49,263 nucleotides of DNA, taken from contig JAUSJX010000078.1 of NCBI GenBank assembly GCA_030647435.1, forward strand, positions 104,878 to 154,140. Direction: 5' to 3'. The notes beneath the pieces are model-generated. The model worked only from the letters and a program-made list of their open reading frames with translations, did not search any database and had not been told where the DNA came from. This document shows positions 43,844 through 49,263 of the stretch, piece by piece. Made by a program: the position numbers and the translations under genes. This DNA comes from Candidatus Rokuibacteriota bacterium (lineage in GTDB: Bacteria > Methylomirabilota > Methylomirabilia > Rokubacteriales > CSP1-6). Position 1 is the first letter of the stretch; each line of letters begins with the position of its first letter.

Positions 43844-45363
43844 ACATCGCCACGATCCTCGAGCAACGCGCCCGCTACCGCCCCCACGCGGTGGCCCTCT
43901 GCTTCGGGGATCGCGCGTACACCTTCCACGACCTCGACCGGGGCGCCGGCGGGGTCGCCGAGCAGCTCGTGGGCCTCGGCGTCAAGCCGGGCCATCGTGT
44001 GGCGGTCCTGGTCCCGTCGCGGCCCGAGTTCATCCTCGCCTACTACGGCTGCCAGAAGGTCGGCGCGTCCGTCGTCTCCATCAACTCGGCCTTCAAGCGT
44101 GACGAGATCGCCCACGTCCTGAAGAATTCCGAGCCCTCCGTGCTCATCACGACGGTCTCGTCGTGGCCCTCGCTGCCCCCCCGCCAGGACGTGCCGTCGG
44201 TCGTCCACTACCTGACCATCGACGGCGCGCCCGAGGGGGCACGGGCGCTGGACTGCTCGCGCGCCGCCACGTTCAGGGCGGTGGACCGCGAGCGCGACGA
44301 CACGGCGTCGATCCTCTACACGTCAGGGACGACCGGCAGCACCAAGGGCGTCATGCTCACGCACGCGAACGTCTCCTTCAACACCCTCATCGCCAACCAC
44401 TATCTCGCGATGACGGCGGACGACCGCATCCTCTGTGCGGTGCCGCTCTTCCACACGACCGGGCAGAACTCCCTCATGAACGGCGGGATCAACGCCGGGG
44501 CGACGGTGTTCCTCCACGAGCGGTTCTCGGCCGAGCACGCCGTGGAGGCGATCGCCCGGCACCGGATCACCGTGCTAATCGGCGTGCCGACGATGTACAT
44601 CCGGCTCCTGGAGGCCGCGGGCTCTGCCCGGTTCCTGTCGCTGCGCCGCTGCTTCTCCGCCGGCGCTCCGATGCCGCCGGACGTGGCCGCGGAGTGGCGC
44701 GAGCGCTCGGGGGTCGAGATCGAGGAAGCGTGGGGGCTCACCGAGACGACGGCCTTCGCGACGTACAATCACCCGGTCGAGGTGCGGCGGGGGTCGGCGG
44801 GGACCCCGATCCTGTCCGTGGACGTGCAGGTCGTGGACGGCCAGGACCAGCCCGTGGCGGATGGCGAGGTCGGCGAGCTGGTCGTGCGCGGGCCGAACAT
44901 CATGAAGGGCTACCTCGGCGACCCCGAGGCCACCGCGCGCGCGCTGCGAAACGGCTGGTTGCATTCGGGCGACGTGGGCTACCTTGGCGAGGACGGCTAC
45001 CTCTACGTGGTGGACCGCCTCAAAGACATGGTCAACGTGTCCGGCTTCAAGGTCTCGCCCACGGAGGTCGAGCACGTGCTGTCGCAGCATCCGGGGGTGC
45101 TGGAGGTCTCGGTCGCGCCGAGGCCCCATGCGGTGCGAGGCGAGTGCGTGGCGGCGTTCGTCGTCCTCAAGCGAGGCGCGATGCCGTCCGCGGGTGAGCT
45201 CGTCGCATACTGCCGGGACAGAATGGCGTCATACAAGGTGCCGTCGAGCATCGACTTCGTTCAGGCCCTCCCCAAGGGCGCGACGGGCAAGGTGCTCCGG
45301 CGCGAGCTGCGCGACCGAGCGGCCGCGATGCCGCCCATCACGGGGAGAGGAGAGACGACATGA
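43840..45363 (+). CDS. AMP-forming acyl-CoA ligase, module B
   Basis: This 507-residue acyl-adenylate enzyme has the P-loop TSGTTGSTKG (about 161-170), AWGLTETTAFATYN, GWLHSGDVGYLGEDGYLYVV and the hinge DRLKDMVNVSGFKVSPTEVE. The catalytic Lys is in PKGATGKVLRREL near the end. It belongs to the medium/long-chain or aryl-CoA ligase group; the acid is unknown. It starts within the cupin stop and ends within the start of a truncated SBP gene, both as ATGA. Confidence 0.85.
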   Translation: MNIATILEQRARYRPHAVALCFGDRAYTFHDLDRGAGGVAEQLVGLGVKPGHRVAVLVPSRPEFILAYYGCQKVGASVVSINSAFKRDEIAHVLKNSEPSVLITTVSSWPSLPPRQDVPSVVHYLTIDGAPEGARALDCSRAATFRAVDRERDDTASILYTSGTTGSTKGVMLTHANVSFNTLIANHYLAMTADDRILCAVPLFHTTGQNSLMNGGINAGATVFLHERFSAEHAVEAIARHRITVLIGVPTMYIRLLEAAGSARFLSLRRCFSAGAPMPPDVAAEWRERSGVEIEEAWGLTETTAFATYNHPVEVRRGSAGTPILSVDVQVVDGQDQPVADGEVGELVVRGPNIMKGYLGDPEATARALRNGWLHSGDVGYLGEDGYLYVVDRLKDMVNVSGFKVSPTEVEHVLSQHPGVLEVSVAPRPHAVRGECVAAFVVLKRGAMPSAGELVAYCRDRMASYKVPSSIDFVQALPKGATGKVLRRELRDRAAAMPPITGRGETT

Positions 45364-45539
45364 CGGCACGGCCTTCTCGGCGGGACTTCCTCAAGACAGG
45401 CGGCGCGGGTCTGATTGTGGGCGGGGCGGGCCTGCATGCGCGCCCGCGCTTCGCGCAGGCGAAGACGGCCACGCTCAACATGGGAACGATCGTCAGCCCG
45501 AGCGGCGACTTCTTGAAGGCGGACCTGGCCCTCGGGTAG
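45360..45539 (+). pseudogene. Truncated Tat-signal substrate-binding protein start
   Basis: ATG 45360 overlaps the ligase stop. The 59-codon frame starts with a twin-arginine signal (SRRDFLKTGGAGLIVGGAGL) and goes on to KTATLNMGTIVSPSGDFLKA, the opening strand of a branched-chain-type binding protein. It stops after LALG. Three hundred or more residues are missing, and no continuation is found in another frame. It is either a recent truncation or a sequence error. Confidence 0.7.
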
Positions 45540-45582
45540 CGGGCGCCGGAGGGGTGGTCGCCGCACGAGCGCATCCTGAGCG

Positions 45583-45611
45583 TTGAACGGCGGAAGGTGG
45601 GCTGGTACACT
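45583..45611 (+). promoter_or_regulatory. Extended -10 sigma70 promoter, leaderless spacing
   Basis: TTGAAC (45583-45588) and TACACT (45606-45611) are 17 bases apart, with TGG directly before the -10 (extended -10). The -10 ends seven bases before GTG 45619, so transcription should begin at or beside the start codon. No Shine-Dalgarno is possible in that gap. Confidence 0.6.
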
Positions 45612-45618
45612 CTGCGCC

Positions 45619-46665
45619 GTGCCAACCCAGTGGGACGCGTACCGTACTGCTCTCGATTCGATCGCCCAGGCCGTCGCCCGCACGCCGCTCGTGCGGCTGA
45701 ACCGGATGACGGCGGGACTCAAGCCGCCCGTCTACGTGAAGATCGAGTGGTACGGACCGACCGGCAGCGTGAAGGACCGGATCTACCTGCACATGTTCGC
45801 GCGGGCGGAGGCCAGCGGCCAGCTCAAGCCCGGCATGCGGGTGCTGGAGTGCTCCACCGGCAACGCCGGCATCGCCTGCGCCTTCGCCGCCGCCGTCAAG
45901 GGCTACCGCTGCACGATCGTCATGCCCGAGGGCATGAGCGACGAGCGGAAGAAGATCATGCGGGCCTACGGCGCCGACATCGTCTTCACGCCCGGCGGGG
46001 AAAGCGACGTGGACCTTGCCGTCGAGCGCCTGGAGGAGATCCGGCGCGCCGCTCCCGGCGCCTGCTGGGTGCCCGGACAGTTCGACAACCCCAACAACGT
46101 CGACGCCCACTACCACACGACCGGCCCCGAGATCTGGGAGCAGTGCGGAGGCGTCGTCGGCGCCTTCGTGGACGTGCAGGGCAGCGGCGGGACGATCACC
46201 GGCGTGGGGCGCTTCCTGCGCGAGCGCGACGCGAAGGTCAAGCTCTACGCCGTCGAGCCCGACGAGTGCGCGATGCTGACCCGCCGGACGTGGGGCCCGC
46301 ACGGCATCGAGGGCATCGGCGACGGCTTCATCCCCGAGAACCTCGACGTCACCCACCTCACCGGTGTCATCACCACGACCACGGCGGAGGCCATCGAGGC
46401 CGCGCGCCGGGGCGCCGCCGAGGAAGGGATCTTCTGCGGCATCTCCAGCGGCGCCAACGTGGCCGCCGCCCTCAAGCTGGCCCGCCGTCACCCGGAGCTG
46501 CCGTCGATCGTCACCATGATCAACGACACCGGCCAGCGGTATTTCACCACCGCGCTCTGCGGCGAGGCCAAACGCGTGGAGGTGCCCGAGCGCGAGCACC
46601 CGATGGACCCGCGCACCGGCGAGCTGCTCGACCGCTATCAGGCACGCTGGGAGCTCCTGCGCTAA
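45619..46665 (+). CDS. Cysteine synthase-like PLP enzyme
   Basis: This 348-residue fold-type II PLP enzyme of the CysK/CysM/CBS group has the PLP lysine K52 in GPTGSVKDR, the substrate loop STGNAGIACAFAA and the phosphate loop GSGGTITGVG. It has ISSGANVAAALKLA near the end. It may make cysteine from O-acetylserine, or a relative such as cystathionine or a beta-replacement product. I chose GTG 45619 over the TTG at 45583 because the TTG coincides with the -35 element. It is probably translated from a leaderless message. Confidence 0.85.
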   Translation: MPTQWDAYRTALDSIAQAVARTPLVRLNRMTAGLKPPVYVKIEWYGPTGSVKDRIYLHMFARAEASGQLKPGMRVLECSTGNAGIACAFAAAVKGYRCTIVMPEGMSDERKKIMRAYGADIVFTPGGESDVDLAVERLEEIRRAAPGACWVPGQFDNPNNVDAHYHTTGPEIWEQCGGVVGAFVDVQGSGGTITGVGRFLRERDAKVKLYAVEPDECAMLTRRTWGPHGIEGIGDGFIPENLDVTHLTGVITTTTAEAIEAARRGAAEEGIFCGISSGANVAAALKLARRHPELPSIVTMINDTGQRYFTTALCGEAKRVEVPEREHPMDPRTGELLDRYQARWELLR

Positions 46666-46667
46666 AG

Positions 46668-46775
46668 GCATCCTGGTACGACTTCGTCGCCGCGCGCCGC
46701 CGGCTGGAGGGCAAGGCGAAGTCGGCAGGGGAGAAGCGGGCGAGCGTGGAGGACCCGGTGCAGCCGCCTCATTGA
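46668..46775 (+). pseudogene. Detached N-terminal fragment of a CoA-transferase alpha subunit
   Basis: The frame directly after the cysteine synthase-like stop reads ASWYDFVAARRRLEGKAKSA, then GEKRASVEDPVQPPH and stop. It lines up with the start of the CoA-transferase at 48665 (DFVEARRRLEAK...GEKLTSLEE). It has no start codon and stops after 35 residues, just where the other protein enters its CoA_trans domain. It is a non-functional duplicate of that N-terminus. Confidence 0.6.
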
Positions 46776-46851
46776 CCCGTGCTTCAGGCAAGGACTACGT
46801 TCTCAGGACGCCGTGCCCCCGGCCATGGCGACAACCTCAGGGAGGGAGACG

Positions 46852-47631
46852 ATGGCGAAGTACATCGACATCAACTGCGACATGGGGGAGAGCTACGGCC
46901 GGTGGACCCTTGGCCACGACGAGGAGGTCATGCCCAACATCGCGTCGGCCAACATCGCCTGCGGCTTCCACGCCGGCGACCCCCACGTGATGCGCCGGAC
47001 GGTGGAGCTGGCCGTCCGGCACGGCGTCGCCATCGGGTCTCATCCCGGCATGCCTGACCTGATGGGCTTCGGGCGGCGCGCCATCGACGTGACGCCCCAG
47101 GAGATGAAGGACTACCACCGCTACCAGACCGGCGCGCTATGGGCCTTCTGCAAGGCGGCCGGCGTCGAGCTCCAGCACGTCAAGCCGCACGGCGTGCACT
47201 ACTCGATGTTCGAGCAATATCCCGCGCTGGTCCGGGCGACGGCCGAGAACGTGATGGAGATGGACAAGAACCTGTTCCTCTTCACGCTCTCCGACACCAA
47301 GTACGAGGCCGAGGCCAAGAAGACCGGGGTCCGGATCGTGAGCGAGGGGTTCGCCGACCGGATGTACCAGGCGGACAAGCAGATGGTGCCACGCAAGGCC
47401 GGGCCGCATGCCATGATCACCGACCCCCAGCAGGCGGCCGACCACGCCGTCATGATGGCGAAAGAGGGGAAGATCCGCACCATCGACGGTAAGCTCATCG
47501 ACGTCGATATCCAGACCATCTGCATCCACGGCGACAGCCCCGCCGCGCACAAGATCGTGCGCGCGGTCCGTGAGGGCCTGGAGAAGGCCGGCCTGATCGT
47601 GCGCCCGCTGCGCGAGTGGTTCGGTCGATGA
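46852..47631 (+). CDS. LamB/YcsF-family protein (PxpA-like, 5-oxoprolinase subunit A)
   Basis: This 259-residue protein is of the family that opens cyclic lactams such as 5-oxoproline with PxpB and PxpC. Motifs: DINCDMGESYG at the start, ANIACGFHAGDPHVM, GSHPGMPDLMGFGRR, HVKPHGVHYSMF (usually VKPHGALYN) and ICIHGDSPAAH. GGAGGG precedes ATG 46852; ATGA overlap follows. No pxpB or pxpC is in the window, so the protein may work alone or have a different lactam substrate. Lactam opening fits a nitrogen-ring catabolism setting. Confidence 0.83.
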   Translation: MAKYIDINCDMGESYGRWTLGHDEEVMPNIASANIACGFHAGDPHVMRRTVELAVRHGVAIGSHPGMPDLMGFGRRAIDVTPQEMKDYHRYQTGALWAFCKAAGVELQHVKPHGVHYSMFEQYPALVRATAENVMEMDKNLFLFTLSDTKYEAEAKKTGVRIVSEGFADRMYQADKQMVPRKAGPHAMITDPQQAADHAVMMAKEGKIRTIDGKLIDVDIQTICIHGDSPAAHKIVRAVREGLEKAGLIVRPLREWFGR

Positions 47632-48662
47632 AGGCCGTCGTCTTCCACGAGTACGGCGACATCGACGTCCTCCGCTACGAGGACATCGAGACGCCCACGC
47701 TCGGCCCACGGGACGTCCTCGTCAAGGTGCGGGCGACGGCCCTCAACTACTACGACGTCATGACGCGCGCGGGCACCTACCGCCCCAACGAGCGCCTGCC
47801 CCACATCCTGGGTGGCGACATCGCCGGGGACGTGGCCGAGGTCGGCTCCGAGGTCACGCACCTCAAGCCGCAGGACCCGGTGGTCGTGTACGCCGCCCTG
47901 GGCTGTGGCCGCTGCGAGCAGTGCCTGATCGGCGAGGTGAACTGCTGCGTGGAGTACCGCTACGTGGGGGCGCACGTGTGGGGCGGTTACGCCCAGTACG
48001 TGAAGGTCCCCGAGGAGAACCTGGTGCCCCTCTACCAGGGGCTGTCCTACGAGGAGGCGGCCGCCTACAACCTGACGTTCCTGACCTCGTGGCACATGCT
48101 GATCACGCGGGCCAACCTCCGGCCGGGCGAGGACCTGCTCGTCCTGTCGGCGGCCAGCGGGATCGGCGTGGCCGCCGTGCAGATCGGCCGGCTCATGGGG
48201 TGCCGGGTCATCGCCTGCGTCGGCTCGGACGACAAGTTCCCGCGGCTGCGAGAGCTCGGGGCGGACGTCCTCATCAACTACAGGACGAACGATTTCTATG
48301 AGGAGGTCATGAAGATCACGGGCAAGCGCGGCGTCGACGTGGTCTTCGAGAACACCGGCACGGAGACGTGGGACCGCGCCGTCCGCTCCCTCACTCGCAT
48401 GGGGCGGCTCGTCACCTGCGGCGGAACCTCGGGCTACCAGGTGACCACGGACGTCGCCTACATCTTCCACAAGCAGCTCTCGATCATCGGCTCCAACCAC
48501 GGCACCAAGCGCGAGCTGCAGACGCTGGTGAAGCTGCTGGAGGCGGGCAAGCTGCGCCCGGTGGTGGACCGCGTGCTGCCGCTCACCCAGGCGCGGGAGG
48601 GACACCGCCTCCTCGAGGGGCGGAAGGTCTTCGGCAAGGTCGTTCTGGTCCCCGAGCACTGA
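47628..48662 (+). CDS. MDR-family oxidoreductase with structural zinc lobe
   Basis: This 344-residue medium-chain dehydrogenase/reductase has a GroES-like N-terminal domain and an NAD(P) Rossmann fold (SAASGIGVAAVQIGRLMG). The structural zinc cysteines are present (GCGRCEQCLIGEVNCC, about 92-107). The catalytic-zinc Cys and His positions read YYDVM and GGDIAGDVAEVG, so it probably lacks the catalytic zinc and works as a quinone- or enoyl-type reductase. It overlaps the PxpA-like gene as ATGA. Confidence 0.85.
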   Translation: MKAVVFHEYGDIDVLRYEDIETPTLGPRDVLVKVRATALNYYDVMTRAGTYRPNERLPHILGGDIAGDVAEVGSEVTHLKPQDPVVVYAALGCGRCEQCLIGEVNCCVEYRYVGAHVWGGYAQYVKVPEENLVPLYQGLSYEEAAAYNLTFLTSWHMLITRANLRPGEDLLVLSAASGIGVAAVQIGRLMGCRVIACVGSDDKFPRLRELGADVLINYRTNDFYEEVMKITGKRGVDVVFENTGTETWDRAVRSLTRMGRLVTCGGTSGYQVTTDVAYIFHKQLSIIGSNHGTKRELQTLVKLLEAGKLRPVVDRVLPLTQAREGHRLLEGRKVFGKVVLVPEH

Positions 48663-48664
48663 CG

Positions 48665-49033
48665 ATGGCCGTGGGCCCCGGGGACTTCGTGGAGGCCAGA
48701 CGGCGGCTCGAGGCCAAGCCCCAGAAGGTCGGCGAGAAGCTCACGAGCCTCGAGGAGGCGGCGGGCCTCGTGAAGGACGGCGACCATGTGGCGATCGGAG
48801 GTTGCTTTTTCTCCCGCACGCCGCTGGCCCTTCTCCGCGAGGTTCTCCGCCGGGGACCGAAGGGCCTCACGCTCTCGCGCAACCCCACCTGCTTCGAGGG
48901 CGAGTGGTTCATGACCGCGGGGGCCTCGGATACCGTCGTGACGAGCTGGATCGGCATTGGCCACCCCTGGGGCCTCTCGAGGCCGGTGCGGGAGCTGGTC
49001 GAGGGCGACCGGGTGCGCGTGGAGGTGAGGTAG
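48665..49033 (+). CDS. CoA-transferase alpha subunit (GctA-like), truncated
   Basis: This 122-residue protein starts ATG 48665, two bases after the MDR stop. LVKDGDHVAIGGCFFSRTPL (about 36-55) is the CoA_trans start. The rest runs through LSRNPTCFEGEWFMTAGA, TVVTSWIGIGHPWG, and ends RVRVEVR. Family members are about 280-320 residues, so more than half is missing. A 22-base palindrome lies over the stop codon. It may be a real truncation or a misread end. An intact version would work with a beta subunit, not seen here. Confidence 0.75.
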   Translation: MAVGPGDFVEARRRLEAKPQKVGEKLTSLEEAAGLVKDGDHVAIGGCFFSRTPLALLREVLRRGPKGLTLSRNPTCFEGEWFMTAGASDTVVTSWIGIGHPWGLSRPVRELVEGDRVRVEVR

Positions 49034-49047
49034 CCCGGGCTACCTCA
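49026..49047. repeat. Perfect 22-base palindrome over the CoA-transferase stop
   Basis: TGAGGTAGCC followed by GGGCTACCTCA-type symmetry makes a perfect inverted repeat with no loop spacer. It includes the TAG stop of the truncated CoA-transferase and lies between convergent genes. No T-run follows on either strand, so it is not a standard intrinsic terminator. A protein-binding site or a rearrangement end are alternatives. Confidence 0.6.
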
Positions 49048-49071
49048 ACCTGGCCCCACCATTGAGGTCTG

Positions 49072-49263
49072 CTAGGTGCGGCAGATGTAGATGCTGTTCT
49101 GGGGCCCCGGGGCCTCGACGACCTCGACGCTCTTGAATCCCGCCTCCCCGAGCATCCGCCGCGCCGTTTGTTCACCCCACGCGGTGCCGAGGCCTGCGCC
49201 GCCCGCCGCCAGCGAGACCGTCATGCAGTGCATCACGCTCATCGCGTACATGTAGGGCGTGAA
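49072..49263 (-). CDS. SAM-dependent methyltransferase-like, C-terminal end only
   Basis: The minus-strand frame open to the window edge encodes 63 residues ending in SIYICRT. FTPYMYAMSVMHCMTVSLAA, GLGTAWGEQTARRMLGEAGF and the beta-strand SVEVVEAPG match the C-terminal part of class I methyltransferases found next to transcription-factor-like domains. The catalytic fold is outside the window. It is convergent with the CoA-transferase. Confidence 0.65.
   Translation of the reverse strand, partial: FTPYMYAMSVMHCMTVSLAAGGAGLGTAWGEQTARRMLGEAGFKSVEVVEAPGPQNSIYICRT

Noticed and set aside
49026-49047. Palindrome as an intrinsic terminator
   Set aside because: It has no loop spacer and no T-run on either strand, so I kept it as a repeat only.

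Overview
The window is a very GC-rich bacterial contig fragment. Several traits suggest a soil or sediment organism that lives on small organic acids and aromatic compounds: densely packed ATGA-overlapping genes, repeated branched-chain-type (Liv) ABC importers, several molybdenum hydroxylase and CoA-transferase genes, F420-type (LLM) oxidoreductases and a cofH gene. My best guess is an uncultured lineage such as Candidatus Rokubacteria/Methylomirabilota, judged from gene style only. No rRNA, tRNA or CRISPR array was seen.

Positions 1-7481 hold the 3' end of an ABC-transporter ATPase gene, a broken OprB-type porin joined to a truncated IS481 transposase, a trehalose cluster (membrane-anchored otsA, otsB, and a GH15 glucosidase with a frameshift) and a NYN-domain gene that has lost its centre. 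Positions 7482-11066 hold a small operon (secreted hypothetical protein, 29-residue membrane peptide, hypothetical protein, CPA2 antiporter), then about 1.1 kb without intact genes that contains the degraded tail of a tyrosine recombinase.

Positions 11067-26779 (minus strand) form module A. In transcription order it runs: Lrp/AsnC regulator, two CaiB/BaiF CoA-transferases, amidohydrolase, LLM oxidoreductase, orphan molybdenum-hydroxylase large subunit, substrate-binding protein, LivH, a fused LivM-LivG, RidA, LivF, then a TRAP transporter (P-M-Q) and a small hypothetical protein. Its probable promoter overlaps, at the -10 element, a divergent promoter for cofH and an aryl-CoA-ligase-like gene.

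Positions 26853-45539 (plus strand) hold the second block. After cofH and the ligase come remnants of a substrate-binding protein and possibly of a NicX-like enzyme. Module B follows: Rieske oxygenase, flavin reductase-like protein, a NicX-type dioxygenase (putative 2,5-dihydroxypyridine ring cleavage), LivH-M-G-F, a Tat-type substrate-binding protein, a complete three-subunit molybdenum hydroxylase, an LLM oxidoreductase, a cupin, an acyl-CoA ligase and a truncated substrate-binding protein. Read together, modules A and B look like import-then-oxidise systems for aromatic or N-heteroaromatic acids; the substrates are not known.

Positions 45583-49263 hold a cysteine synthase-like gene with an apparently leaderless start, a detached CoA-transferase N-terminus, a stand-alone PxpA/LamB-like gene, a zinc-lobe MDR oxidoreductase, a truncated CoA-transferase alpha gene ending in a 22-base perfect palindrome, and the end of a convergent methyltransferase gene. 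Broken genes are unusually frequent. They may reflect real decay or assembly and consensus error, and that question affects several findings.
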